Source of the DNA: JBLMXQ01 sp050257855
GTDB lineage: Bacteria > Acidobacteriota > Vicinamibacteria > Vicinamibacterales > CAVVIG01
Assembly (NCBI GenBank): GCA_050257855.1
Contig: JBLMXQ010000078.1
Coordinates: 1-64,000 of the forward strand
Direction: 5' to 3'
DNA length: 64,000 bases
The position numbers and the translations under genes are program-made. Below are positions 17,554 through 26,865 of the stretch, one piece after another (the first letter of the stretch is position 1; every line of letters begins with the position of its first letter). The notes beneath the pieces were generated by a model. The model saw only the letters and a list, made by a program, of their open reading frames with translations. It was not told where the DNA came from and searched no databases.

Positions 17554-18780
17554 ATGAGCGTGATCCGGCTCCACAAGACGGTCGGCGTGAAGGTGGGCGA
17601 CGTCCAGATCGGCGGCGGCGCGCCGATCGTCGTGCAGTCGATGACGTTGACCGACACGGCCGACGCGGGAGCGACGGCCCGGCAGTGCGTCGAGCTGGCC
17701 GAAGCGGGGTCGGAGCTCGTCCGCGTCACGGTCAACCTGCCGGAGGCGGCGCAGGCCGTGCCCGAGATCAGGCAGCGGATGCGCGACGCAGGATGCACGG
17801 CGCCGCTCATCGGCGACTTTCACTACAACGGCCACCTCCTGCTCACGAAGTACCCCGCGTGCGCTCGAGCGCTCGACAAGTACCGAATCAACCCCGGCAA
17901 CGTCGGGACAGGGCGGCGGCGCGACGAGCAGTTCGCGACCATCTGCAAGGTCGCGGTCGACAACGGCAAGCCGGTGCGCATCGGCGTCAACGGCGGATCC
18001 CTGAACCAGGAACTCGTCGTCGCGAAGATGCAGGAGAACACCGATCGCGATCTCGGCCGGACGTCCGAGGAGATTGTCAACGAGTGCATGGTGCTGTCGG
18101 CGATCGAGTCGACGGCCCTCGCGATCGAGAGCGGGCTGCGCAGGGATCAGATCATCATCTCGTGCAAGACGTCGCGCCCGAACGACCTGATTGCCGTCTA
18201 CCGCGAACTCGCGCGCCGCACCGATCAGCCGCTGCACCTCGGACTGACCGAAGCCGGCATGGGCACGAAGGGCCTCGTCTGGTCGTCGGCGGCGATGGGC
18301 GTGCTGCTCGACGAGGGAATCGGCGACACGATCCGGGTGTCGCTCACGCCGCGGCCGGGCGGCGATCGCCGCGAAGAGGTGTACGCCGCGTGCGAACTGC
18401 TGCAGGCGCTCGGCCTGCGCTCGTTCTCGCCGAGCGTGACGGCGTGTCCGGGCTGCGGCCGGACGACGAGCACCACGTTCCAGGAGCTGGCCGAGCGCAT
18501 CCAGGGGTACGTCCGCGCGCAGATGCCGATCTGGAAGACGCAGTACGACGGCGTCGAGACGATGACGCTCGCCGTGATGGGCTGCGTCGTGAACGGCCCC
18601 GGCGAGTCGAGGGCCGCCAACATCGGCATCAGCCTGCCGGGGACCGGCGAGGCGCCGAACTGCCCGGTCTTCATCGACGGGGTCCACACGACGACGCTGC
18701 GGGGAACCTACGACGAGCTCGCCGCTGCCTTCCAGCGCCTGGTCGATGAGTACGTCGAGACCCGCTACGCCCGCCGCTGA
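17554..18780 (+). CDS. ispG: 4-hydroxy-3-methylbut-2-en-1-yl diphosphate synthase (MEP pathway)
   Basis: Converts MEcPP to HMBPP, the penultimate step of non-mevalonate isoprenoid synthesis, using a 4Fe-4S cluster. 408 residues, single-domain bacterial length plus the iron-sulfur domain. Seen: GGGAPIVVQSMTLTDTAD, the NPGNVG motif, and the cluster ligands CPGCGR at about 298-301 and GCVVNGPGE at about 343. A GAGGA ribosome site lies 10 bp before the ATG, with a TATCAT -10-like element just ahead. Its last 35 bp overlap the start of recQ, so the two are probably co-translated. Confidence 0.97.
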   Translation: MSVIRLHKTVGVKVGDVQIGGGAPIVVQSMTLTDTADAGATARQCVELAEAGSELVRVTVNLPEAAQAVPEIRQRMRDAGCTAPLIGDFHYNGHLLLTKYPACARALDKYRINPGNVGTGRRRDEQFATICKVAVDNGKPVRIGVNGGSLNQELVVAKMQENTDRDLGRTSEEIVNECMVLSAIESTALAIESGLRRDQIIISCKTSRPNDLIAVYRELARRTDQPLHLGLTEAGMGTKGLVWSSAAMGVLLDEGIGDTIRVSLTPRPGGDRREEVYAACELLQALGLRSFSPSVTACPGCGRTTSTTFQELAERIQGYVRAQMPIWKTQYDGVETMTLAVMGCVVNGPGESRAANIGISLPGTGEAPNCPVFIDGVHTTTLRGTYDELAAAFQRLVDEYVETRYARR

Positions 18781-20653
18781 CGGCGCCCACGCAGCCGATC
18801 GGGCGCTCGAGGACGCGCTCCACCGCATCTGGGGGTTCTCCACCTTTCGTCCGCTGCAGCGCGAGGCGATGCACGCGATTCTCGCCGGCCGCGACAGCCT
18901 CGTCGTCCTGCCGACGGGCGGCGGCAAGTCGCTGTGCTTCCAGGCGCCGGCGCTGGTCCGGGCGGATCGCCCGGCTGACGCCTCGCGCGCCGTCGACGGC
19001 TCGCGCACGGGATTCGCGCTGGTCGTCTCGCCGCTGATCTCGCTGATGAAGGATCAGGTGGACGGTCTCCGCGTGGACGGCGTGGCCGCGGCGTACCTGA
19101 ACAGCACGCTCAGCGTCGACGAGCGCGACGCGGTCATGGCGGATCTGCGCAACGACCGCGTCCGTCTCCTGTACGTCTCGCCCGAGCGGCTGGTGGGCGA
19201 GGGGAGCCAGAGCTTCCGGCGCGCACTGGGGCCGTGCGGCGTCCGCTTCGTCGCCATCGACGAGGCGCACTGCATCAGCCAGTGGGGACACGACTTCCGG
19301 CCGGAATACCGGCAGCTCTGGCGCCTCCGCGACGATTTTCCCGGCGCGTCGCTGCACGCGTTCACGGCCACGGCCACCGAGCGCGTGCGCCGCGACATCG
19401 TGTCCGAGCTGCGGCTCGAGCAGCCGGAGATTCTCGTCGGCTCGTTCGACAGGCCGAACCTCGTTTATCGCGTGCTGCGCCGCGGCAGCCTGCAGCGCCA
19501 GCTCTTCGACGTGCTCGGCCGCCACGATGGCGAAGCGGGCATCGTCTACTGTCCGTCGCGGCGCGAGGTGGAGACGCTGGCAGCCATGCTCGAAGGCGAG
19601 GGGATTCGCGCGGTGCCGTATCACGCAGGGCTCGCCGACGCGGTGCGCAGCCGCAACCAGGAGGCGTTCCTCGACGAGCGCGCCGACGTCGTCGTCGCCA
19701 CGATCGCGTTCGGGATGGGGATCGACCGGTCGAACGTGCGGTTCGTGATTCACGCCGGCGCGCCGCGGTCGCTCGAGCATTACCAGCAGGAGTCGGGACG
19801 CGCCGGCCGCGACGGGCTGCCGGCCGAATGCGTGCTGATCTATTCGGGCGGCGACTTCCTGCGCTGGCGCCAGATGCTCGAGGCCAGCGGCGAGTGGAGC
19901 GACAGCGCCCGGACGCTGCTGCGCGACATGGAGCGCTATGCGTCGGGCACGCGCTGCCGGCATCGCGCGATCGTCGAGTACTTCGGCGAGCCGTACGAGC
20001 GCGGCGAGTGCGGCGCGTGCGACTGGTGCCTCAAGGAGCTGGATGCCGTTCCAGACGCGACGGTGGTCGCGCGGAAGATCCTGTCGTGCGTGGCCCGGGT
20101 GAAGCAGACGCGGGGGATCGCGCACGTCGCCGACGTGCTCGCGGGGCGCGCCACCGAGAAGGTGACGGCGGCACGCCATCACGAGCTCTCGACGTTCGGC
20201 CTGCTGAAGGACGAGCCCACCGCCGCGATCCGCGGCTACATCGATCAGCTCGTCGGCGACGGTCTGCTGGCGCGGGACGGCGATCCGTATCCGGTCCTGC
20301 GGCTGACCGCGTCCGGCACGGCGCTGCTGAGGGGCGAGGGAGCCTGCACGTTGTACCGCGAAATCCGGCCGCCCTCATCGCGGCGATCGCGCGGCCGGGG
20401 ACGCGGCGAGGCGCCGGCGACCGTGGACGAGGCGCTGTTCGAGGCGCTCCGCAACCTCCGCCTGCGGCTCGCGCGCGAGCGCGGCGTTCCGCCCTATGTG
20501 GTCTTCCACGACACGACGCTGCGCGACATGGTCGCGCGCCGGCCGCGGACGATCGACGATCTCCAGGAAGTCTACGGCGTCGGCGCAAGGAAGGCGGCCG
20601 ATTTCGGCGACGCATTCCTCGACGCGATCCGCACGTTCGGCCGTCCCGAATAG
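18746..20653 (+). CDS. recQ: RecQ-family ATP-dependent DNA helicase
   Basis: 3'-5' DNA helicase for recombination and replication-fork repair. 635 residues. Helicase domain 1 has LPTGGGKSLCFQAP (Walker A) and IDEAHCISQWGHDFRPEY (DEAH box). Domain 2 has IAFGMGIDRSNVRFVIH and QESGRAGRDG. The RecQ zinc site is CRHRAIVEYF...CGACDWC, then a winged-helix region and a C-terminal HRDC domain (LRLARERGVPPYVVFHD). The start ATG lies inside the ispG coding region, a 35-bp overlap in another frame. Confidence 0.95.
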   Translation: MSTSRPATPAADGAHAADRALEDALHRIWGFSTFRPLQREAMHAILAGRDSLVVLPTGGGKSLCFQAPALVRADRPADASRAVDGSRTGFALVVSPLISLMKDQVDGLRVDGVAAAYLNSTLSVDERDAVMADLRNDRVRLLYVSPERLVGEGSQSFRRALGPCGVRFVAIDEAHCISQWGHDFRPEYRQLWRLRDDFPGASLHAFTATATERVRRDIVSELRLEQPEILVGSFDRPNLVYRVLRRGSLQRQLFDVLGRHDGEAGIVYCPSRREVETLAAMLEGEGIRAVPYHAGLADAVRSRNQEAFLDERADVVVATIAFGMGIDRSNVRFVIHAGAPRSLEHYQQESGRAGRDGLPAECVLIYSGGDFLRWRQMLEASGEWSDSARTLLRDMERYASGTRCRHRAIVEYFGEPYERGECGACDWCLKELDAVPDATVVARKILSCVARVKQTRGIAHVADVLAGRATEKVTAARHHELSTFGLLKDEPTAAIRGYIDQLVGDGLLARDGDPYPVLRLTASGTALLRGEGACTLYREIRPPSSRRSRGRGRGEAPATVDEALFEALRNLRLRLARERGVPPYVVFHDTTLRDMVARRPRTIDDLQEVYGVGARKAADFGDAFLDAIRTFGRPE

Positions 20654-20679
20654 GGGAGGACCCCGGATTCTCGAATCTC

Positions 20680-21099
20680 TCAGTGCACGGTATACGGCTC
20701 GTGCAGCGCGAACGGCGCGATCTCGACGTCGAAGTGCTCGCCGTCCTCCGTGACCATCTGGTAGGTGCCGCGCATGACGCCGGTCGACGTGTGCAACGGG
20801 CATCCGGACGTGTACTGGAAGGTCTCGCCCGGCGCGAGCATCGGCTGCTCGCCGACGACGCCGGGGCCGCGGACCTCTTCGACGTGGCCGGTCGCCTCGG
20901 TGATGATCCAGTGCCGACTGAGCAGCTGCACCGAATGGTCGCCTTCGTTCGTGATCCGGACCGTGTAGTAGAAGAACCATTCGCTGTCGAACGGCCGGGA
21001 GTGCTCCGCTGCGTACTGCGATTCGACTTCCACGCGCACGTTGTTGGTGACCGCTTCCGATGACGAGGCGTGCAGCGGCTGATGCTTCTGTTCGGTCAT
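20680..21099 (-). CDS. apaG: ApaG-domain protein
   Basis: 139 residues covering the immunoglobulin-like ApaG fold: VRVEVESQYAAEHS, FFYYTVRITNEG, SRHWIITEATG, GPGVVGEQPMLAPGETFQYTSG and GTYQM. ApaG has been linked to cobalt/magnesium resistance, and the fold also occurs in eukaryotic Fbox proteins; its biochemical role is unclear. Convergent with recQ, 27 bp apart, and divergent from the aconitase-family gene, with just 40 bp between the starts. Confidence 0.95.
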   Translation of the reverse strand: MTEQKHQPLHASSSEAVTNNVRVEVESQYAAEHSRPFDSEWFFYYTVRITNEGDHSVQLLSRHWIITEATGHVEEVRGPGVVGEQPMLAPGETFQYTSGCPLHTSTGVMRGTYQMVTEDGEHFDVEIAPFALHEPYTVH

Positions 21100-21127
21100 G
21101 CGTTTTTCATGATAGCAGCGTTAACGG

Positions 21128-21133
21128 TAAAAT
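21128..21133 (+). promoter_or_regulatory. TAAAAT -10 element 6 nt before an ATG (leaderless candidate)
   Basis: TAAAAT is followed by TCTTTC and then the ATG of the aconitase-family gene. The expected transcription start therefore falls on the start codon itself. No ribosome site is present. The -35 region is weak (TTCATG, 16 bp spacer). Confidence 0.4.
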
Positions 21134-21139
21134 TCTTTC

Positions 21140-23176
21140 ATGCACCGCATCGAACCTGCTCGGGTGAAGCCGGGCGCTTCCCGCGAGGCCGTGGCGCCGT
21201 CCGCAGCTCGCGCGGCCGCCCGATCGGCCGCCGTCATCCGCGGGACGGCGCTGATCTTCTGGGATCCCAAAGTCCCCGGCCGGAAGAAGAAGCTCGACGC
21301 AATCGACACCGATCAGATTACGCCGGCCGCCGACTGCGTCTCGGAGAGCCTCGACACGCTCGACGAGCGCTGGAAGGCCGGCTCGTTCCGCTACCTGATG
21401 CCGGACTTCCGGGCGCGCGTCCATCGCGGGGAGACCTTCCTCGTCGCCGGCGACCGCTTCGCCATCGGATCGTCCCGCGAGATGAGCCCGGCCGGCCTCA
21501 AGGCGATTGCCGACGAGGTGGGCCGCGAGATGGTCATCGTCTGCGGCAACAACATGGGCGACATCTTCCGCCGCAACGCGCTCAACCTCGGCCTGCAGGT
21601 CGTGCAGAGCCCGGAGGCGGTGGCCGACGCGCAGGACGGCGACACGTTCGGATACGACCCGGACACGCGCCGGCTCGTCAACGAGACGCAGGGCCGCTCC
21701 TACGACCCGATACCGCTCACGCCGAAGGAAGACGAGATTCGGACGAGCGGCGGCATCATCGCCATCGGCCGCCGCGAGTTCGCCGACTCGGTTCGCGCGA
21801 CGCCGTCGGTCGAGTGGCCGGATCCCGACACGGCGCGGCGGATGACGTCGACAGAACAGATCGTCTGGGCCCACCGCGTGGACAGGACCGCCGAGGTGAA
21901 GCCGGGCGCGACGCTCAAGGTGCTCGCCGATCTGCTGCCGGCGTCCGACGGCACCGCGCCGTTCGCCATCCACACGTTCAACCAGATCACCGGAGGCGGG
22001 GCCATCTTTCCGCGCCAGGCCGCCGTCGCCAACGACCACTTCGTTTTCACCGGCAAACCCGACGATGAGCGGCAGACGAACATCGGGCGCGAGTTCGCGC
22101 GGCTGCACGGCCTCGAGAAGCCGTACTACGCCACGCCCGGCGACGGCATCTTCCATTTCTACTTTCCCGAGCAGGGGCTCATCGCGCCGGGGCAGTTCAT
22201 TCCCGGCGCCGACTCGCACAGCCGTGCGTACGGCGCCTACGGCGCGGTCGGCATGGGCGTCGGTTCGACGACGCTCGGCTTCGGCTGGGCGACCGGCTAC
22301 ATCTACTTCACGCTCGCGCGCGCGCGGCGCGTCGTCTTCACCGGCCGGCTGCAGCCGTGGGTGAGCGGCAAGGACATCGTCCTCGAGCTGCTGCGGCGAT
22401 GGGGCCCGAACCAGTCCCAGGGGATGTCGGTGGAGCTCGTCGACGCCAACCGGCAGCTCACGATCGTGTATCGCAACACCATCGCGAACATGATGGCGGA
22501 AGCCGAGGCGCTGAACGGCATCTTCGCGCCCGACGACATCACGTACGCGTGGTACCGCGAGAAAGGCCTCACGGACCTGCCGTATCCGCGCTTCGCGCCG
22601 GGCGCCGACGCCGTCTACGCGATTGACGAGACGATGGAGCTGACCGGCGTGCGGCCGATGATCGCGAAGCCGTTCAGCCCCGGCAACGCGTTCGACGCCG
22701 GCGAGGTGGCGCGCGAGCGCATCACGTTCGACAAGGCGATGATCGGCTCCTGCACGAACGGCAGCTACGACGACCTCCTCTCGGCCGCCCTCGTGATCCG
22801 GGCCGCGCGCCAGCAGGGCGCGACGCGCACCGCGCGCGAGTTCGTCGTGTTTCCCGGATCCGGCGGCGTGGCCCGGCAGATCGAGCGGCCCGACGGGCGG
22901 CTCGGCGGCGAGTCGATTGCGGACGTGTTCCGCTCGGTCGGCGGCGCCATCCGTCAGTCGTGGTGCGGTCCGTGCTTCGGCCAGGGGCCGGACGCGCTGC
23001 AGAAGGGGCAGCGGGCGATCACGTCGTTCAACCGCAACTGGCAGAATCGCATGGGCCTCGGCGGCGAGGGCTACCTCGCCAGCCCGGTCGTCGTTGCCGC
23101 CTCGGCGCTCGTCGGCTACATGGCGCCGCCCGACGAGCTCGGGCTGGCGTGGAGCCCCGACGCCTTCGGCGTCTGA
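21140..23176 (+). CDS. Aconitase/isopropylmalate-dehydratase family hydrolyase with N-terminal swivel domain
   Basis: 678 residues. The small (swivel) domain comes first: KLDAIDTDQITPAADC at about 50-66 and AIGSSREMSP at about 112. The catalytic 4Fe-4S domains follow: GIFHFYFPEQGL, PGADSHSRAYGAYG, KAMIGSCTNG near 535 and WCGPCFG near 608-612, giving the three cluster Cys. In classical AcnA and LeuCD the swivel domain is last. Here the order is reversed, as in AcnB but without the N-terminal HEAT-like domain. The substrate (citrate, isopropylmalate or homolog) cannot be decided. About 35 residues before the conserved core look unstructured. Likely leaderless mRNA. Confidence 0.88.
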   Translation: MHRIEPARVKPGASREAVAPSAARAAARSAAVIRGTALIFWDPKVPGRKKKLDAIDTDQITPAADCVSESLDTLDERWKAGSFRYLMPDFRARVHRGETFLVAGDRFAIGSSREMSPAGLKAIADEVGREMVIVCGNNMGDIFRRNALNLGLQVVQSPEAVADAQDGDTFGYDPDTRRLVNETQGRSYDPIPLTPKEDEIRTSGGIIAIGRREFADSVRATPSVEWPDPDTARRMTSTEQIVWAHRVDRTAEVKPGATLKVLADLLPASDGTAPFAIHTFNQITGGGAIFPRQAAVANDHFVFTGKPDDERQTNIGREFARLHGLEKPYYATPGDGIFHFYFPEQGLIAPGQFIPGADSHSRAYGAYGAVGMGVGSTTLGFGWATGYIYFTLARARRVVFTGRLQPWVSGKDIVLELLRRWGPNQSQGMSVELVDANRQLTIVYRNTIANMMAEAEALNGIFAPDDITYAWYREKGLTDLPYPRFAPGADAVYAIDETMELTGVRPMIAKPFSPGNAFDAGEVARERITFDKAMIGSCTNGSYDDLLSAALVIRAARQQGATRTAREFVVFPGSGGVARQIERPDGRLGGESIADVFRSVGGAIRQSWCGPCFGQGPDALQKGQRAITSFNRNWQNRMGLGGEGYLASPVVVAASALVGYMAPPDELGLAWSPDAFGV

Positions 23177-23190
23177 AGGCAAGGGTTGCC

Positions 23191-23541
23191 TTGAGTCAGA
23201 CCGATGTCGCGGAATCGATCGGCGTGCCCGTCGCGCGGCGCCACATCTTCCTGTGTTGCGATCAGTCGACGCCGAAGTGCTGCGAGAAGGAGCGCGGGCT
23301 GGCGGCGTGGGACTTCCTCAAGCGGCGCCTGAAGGAGCTCGGGCTGTCGGAGCAGGGCGGGGTCCTGCGCACCAAGGCCAACTGCCTCCGCATCTGCGAG
23401 GGCGGACCCGTCGCGGTCGTGTACCCGGAGGGCGCATGGTACGGCCAGTGCGATCCGCCGGTCCTCGAGCGCATCATCCAGGAGCATCTCATCGGCGGCC
23501 GCCTCGTCTCCGAGTACCTCATCATCGAGCATCCGCTCTGA
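23191..23541 (+). CDS. Thioredoxin-like 2Fe-2S ferredoxin
   Basis: 116 residues with the thioredoxin-like ferredoxin fold. The cluster Cys are HIFLCCDQSTPKCCEKE and ANCLRICEGGP. The segment AVVYPEGAWYGQCDPPVLERII follows, as in the NuoE/Aquifex Fd4 group. An electron carrier in the cytoplasm; partners are unknown. The TTG start at 23191 is my choice, since no in-frame ATG fits. It begins 15 bp after the aconitase stop and ends 35 bp before the permease. Confidence 0.85.
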   Translation: MSQTDVAESIGVPVARRHIFLCCDQSTPKCCEKERGLAAWDFLKRRLKELGLSEQGGVLRTKANCLRICEGGPVAVVYPEGAWYGQCDPPVLERIIQEHLIGGRLVSEYLIIEHPL

Positions 23542-23575
23542 CAACCATGTGTCCCGACCGCCCGTCTAAGGGGCC

Positions 23576-26011
23576 ATGCTGGACGGCCTCGGTCAGGACG
23601 TGCGTTTCGGGCTGCGTCTGCTTCGCCGCAGCCCTGGTTTCACCGCGGCGGCGCTGCTGGCGCTGACGCTCGGCATCGGCGCGACGACAGCGGTGTTCAC
23701 GCTGCTCGACCGCGTGGTGCTGCGGCCGCTGCCCTACCGCGACGCCGGCCGCCTCGCGATGGTCTGGGAGACGAATGCCGCGAAAGGACTGACGCACGAA
23801 AGCCTCTCGCCGGTGAACTTCCTCGACTACCGGCGGTTGTCGCACGTCTTCACCGACGCGGCCGCGTGGTGGTACCCGCAGGTCAACCTGACCGAGCCGG
23901 GCCATGAGCCGCTGCGCGTCCCGGCCATCGAAGCCAGCGCGAACTTCTTTTCGGTGCTCGGCGTGCAGCCGATCCTCGGCGCGGGCTTCCCGCCGCAGCC
24001 GCTGTACGCGCGCGATCTGGTGGCCGTCATCAGCCACCGGCTCTGGCGCGAGCGGTTCGGCGGCGATCCGTCGATCGTGGGCCGGACGATCAGGTTGAAC
24101 GACGAGGCGTTCACGGTGGTCGGCGTGATGCCGCGGGGATTCGACTACCCGAAGGGCACCGACGTGTGGGAGCGGCTGGGCTGGGACATGGGACAGCACA
24201 GCCGGGCAGCGCACTTCATGGAATCGCTGTTCCGGCTCGCGCCCGGCGTGTCGCTGGCGGCCGCCGACGCGGAGCTCGGGGCGCTGACCGCGCGCCTCGC
24301 GACCGAGCACGCGGCCACCAACACGGGCTGGAGCGCGCGGGCCGTCCCGCTGGCGGACGAGGTGGAAGGGTACTTCCGGCCGGCGCTTCTCGCGCTGTTC
24401 GCGGCCTCGGGGCTGCTGCTGCTCATCACGTGCACGAACGTGGCGGGCCTGCTGCTGGCGCGCGCCGCGGCGCGCGAGGGCGAGGTGGCGGTGCGCGCGG
24501 CCATCGGCGCCGGACGCGGCCGCCTCGTGCGGCAGTTCCTGACCGAGAGCCTGCTCCTGGCGGCGGCCGGCGCGGCGCTCGGCATCGCCGCCGCCACGAT
24601 AGCGGTGAAGCTGCTGGTGGCCGCTTCGCCGGTTCCGGTGCCGCGCTGGACCGGCGCCGCTCTCGACGGACGGGTACTGTGGTTCGCGGTCGCGACGGCG
24701 GCCCTGACGGCGCTCGCCTTCGGCGTCGTGCCGGCGATGTTCATGGCGCGCGGCGACGTCCATCGGCCGCTGAAGGACGCGGGCCGGGGCGGCGATCCGG
24801 GCGGCGCACGGCGGCGGACCCGCGGCGCGCTGGTGTCGGCGGAGATTGCGCTCGCGGTGATGCTGCTCGTCGGCGCCGCGCTCCTCGCCCGCAGCTTCGA
24901 GCGCCTCGTCCGGCAGGACCCGGGCTTCCAACCGTCGCACGCCGTGACGACGAGCGTCGAATTGCCGTATTCGTACTCCGACTTCCGCAGGATCGTCGAT
25001 TTCTACTCGCAGGCGCTCGCCTCCATCCGCGCGCGGCCCGGGGTGGACGCCGCGGGCGCCTCGGTCTTCCTGCCGCTCGACCCGGCGTGGCGCCTGGCGT
25101 ACTCCGTGGGCGGGCGGCCCCTTCCGGCGGCCGCGGACGTGCCGAAGGCGCAGCAGCAGTCGGTGGACGAGGACTACTTTCGCTGTATCGGCGTGCCGCT
25201 GCTCGCGGGCCGCTTCTTCACCGAGCGCGACACGGCGGATGCGCCGGGCGTGGTGCTGATCAACGAAGCGATGGCGCGGCGCGAGTGGCCCGGCGCCGAC
25301 CCGATCGGCCGGACCATCCGCACCTACTCGCGCGTAATCGGCCCGATGGGGCGGATGCTGATGCCGCCGCAGACCGATTTCCAGATCGTCGGCGTGGTCG
25401 GCGACATGCGCAACGTCTCGCTGGCGCGCGACGCGGAGCCGGCGATCTACTTCACGTACCGCCAGTTCCCGTTCCGCGGCCTGCATCTGGTCGTTCGCGG
25501 GCCGGGCGAACCGGCCGCGCTCGTCGGCGCCGTCCGCGCATCGATTGCCCGTCTGGATCCGAATCTGCCGCTGTCTGCCGGTCGCACGCTCGATTCCCTG
25601 CTCGGCGACGCCACCGATCGCCCGCGCGCGCTGCTGATGCTGATGGCCGTCTTCGCCGCGCTCGCGCTGCTGCTCGCGGCGCTCGGCATCTACGGCGTGC
25701 TGTCGTACACGGTGAGCCAGCGGCGGCAGGAAATCGGGGTTCGCGTCGCGCTCGGCGCGGGGCCGCGCGACGTCGTGTGGCTCGTCGCGCGGCAGGCGTT
25801 GAGCCTCACGACCGCCGGCGGCATCATCGGAGCGGCCGGCGCGCTCGCGCTCGGCCGCGTGCTGTCGACCCTGCTCGACGGCGTGTCGCCCGCTGACGCA
25901 ACGGCGCTGTCGGCCGCGCTGCTCCTGGCGATCGTGACGGCGCTTGCCGCGTGCGTGCTGCCGGCGTGGCGTGCCGCCACGCTCGCTCCGATCGAGGGCC
26001 TTCGGTCGTAG
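23576..26011 (+). CDS. ADOP-family ABC transporter permease (MacB/FtsX-like)
   Basis: 811-residue membrane protein of the Acidobacterial duplicated orphan permease type. The N-terminus is the hallmark DVRFGLRLLRRSPGFT, followed by a first transmembrane helix and a periplasmic MacB-PCD domain. Then an FtsX domain with three helices (about 270-400), a second PCD and a second FtsX domain at the C-terminus with GIYGVLSYTVSQRRQEIGVRVALGA. No ATPase gene is adjacent; a LolD/MacB-type ATPase lies far away at 38630. The substrate is unknown, as for the family. Confidence 0.93.
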   Translation: MLDGLGQDVRFGLRLLRRSPGFTAAALLALTLGIGATTAVFTLLDRVVLRPLPYRDAGRLAMVWETNAAKGLTHESLSPVNFLDYRRLSHVFTDAAAWWYPQVNLTEPGHEPLRVPAIEASANFFSVLGVQPILGAGFPPQPLYARDLVAVISHRLWRERFGGDPSIVGRTIRLNDEAFTVVGVMPRGFDYPKGTDVWERLGWDMGQHSRAAHFMESLFRLAPGVSLAAADAELGALTARLATEHAATNTGWSARAVPLADEVEGYFRPALLALFAASGLLLLITCTNVAGLLLARAAAREGEVAVRAAIGAGRGRLVRQFLTESLLLAAAGAALGIAAATIAVKLLVAASPVPVPRWTGAALDGRVLWFAVATAALTALAFGVVPAMFMARGDVHRPLKDAGRGGDPGGARRRTRGALVSAEIALAVMLLVGAALLARSFERLVRQDPGFQPSHAVTTSVELPYSYSDFRRIVDFYSQALASIRARPGVDAAGASVFLPLDPAWRLAYSVGGRPLPAAADVPKAQQQSVDEDYFRCIGVPLLAGRFFTERDTADAPGVVLINEAMARREWPGADPIGRTIRTYSRVIGPMGRMLMPPQTDFQIVGVVGDMRNVSLARDAEPAIYFTYRQFPFRGLHLVVRGPGEPAALVGAVRASIARLDPNLPLSAGRTLDSLLGDATDRPRALLMLMAVFAALALLLAALGIYGVLSYTVSQRRQEIGVRVALGAGPRDVVWLVARQALSLTTAGGIIGAAGALALGRVLSTLLDGVSPADATALSAALLLAIVTALAACVLPAWRAATLAPIEGLRS

Positions 26012-26187
26012 TGCAGGCCGTCCAGGCCTGCCGTGAACGCGCGAACAGCTCCCGCGTTCCCACCGAGATCACGCGCGCGGGCACCGTACCGCTTCACTGC
26101 CCGCGGCGGAAACTCCGGCGCCAGGCTCGCTCCGCGCGGCGGGATGGGACCGATGTCGACGGCGTGCGACACCCGTTTTGATATCGT

Positions 26188-26865
26188 ATGCACCGTGTCG
26201 ATGAACGCAACGAGCGCATGACCTTCGGCGTGCGTACCCCGCGCGTGAGCGTTCACGGCCGCTATCTGGTGGCGGCCCCGCCGGCCGGCGCCGGTCCGTT
26301 GCTCGTCGGCTTCCACGGATACGCGGAAAACGCGGAAACGCAGCTTGCCCGGCTCCAGTCCATCCCGGGCGCCGACCGCTTCGTCCTCGTCTCGGTGCAG
26401 GGGCTGCACCGCTTCTACCGCGGCCGGTCGAACGACGTCGTGGTCGCCAGCTGGATGACCAGGCAGGATCGCGAACTCGTGATTGCCGACAACCTCGCCT
26501 ACGTGCGAACGGTCCTCGACGAGGTCGCGGCCGCGCACGGACGTGCCCGGCCGCCGGTCTTCGTCGGCTTCTCCCAGGGGGCGGCGATGGCGTTCCGGGC
26601 CGCCGCCTCAGGGCTCCGCACCGCCGGCGTAATCGCGCTCGGAGGCGACGTCCCGCCCGAGCTCGGTCGGTCGGCGCTCGCGGCCGTCCCGGCGGCGCTC
26701 GTCGGACGCGGCGCGCGCGACGACTGGTACACCGCGGCAACGTTCGGCGAGGATGTGCGTCGGTTGACCGAGGCCGGTGTCCGCGTGACGCCGTTCGAGT
26801 TCGACGGCGCTCACGAGTGGACGCCGGCATTCGCCGGGGCCGTCGCGGAGTTCCTGGCGCGATGA
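26188..26865 (+). CDS. Phospholipase/carboxylesterase-like serine hydrolase
   Basis: Alpha/beta hydrolase of 225 residues. Catalytic triad candidates: Ser in GFSQGAAMAF, Asp in RGARDDWY and His in DGAHEWTP. The oxyanion region is GFHGYAEN. It probably cleaves esters of short or lysophospholipid type; the substrate is unknown. A second ATG 30 bp downstream (26218, MTFGVRTPRV) may be the true start, since a TATCGT -10-like box touches the first. The stop overlaps the GNAT start (ATGA). Confidence 0.85.
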   Translation: MHRVDERNERMTFGVRTPRVSVHGRYLVAAPPAGAGPLLVGFHGYAENAETQLARLQSIPGADRFVLVSVQGLHRFYRGRSNDVVVASWMTRQDRELVIADNLAYVRTVLDEVAAAHGRARPPVFVGFSQGAAMAFRAAASGLRTAGVIALGGDVPPELGRSALAAVPAALVGRGARDDWYTAATFGEDVRRLTEAGVRVTPFEFDGAHEWTPAFAGAVAEFLAR

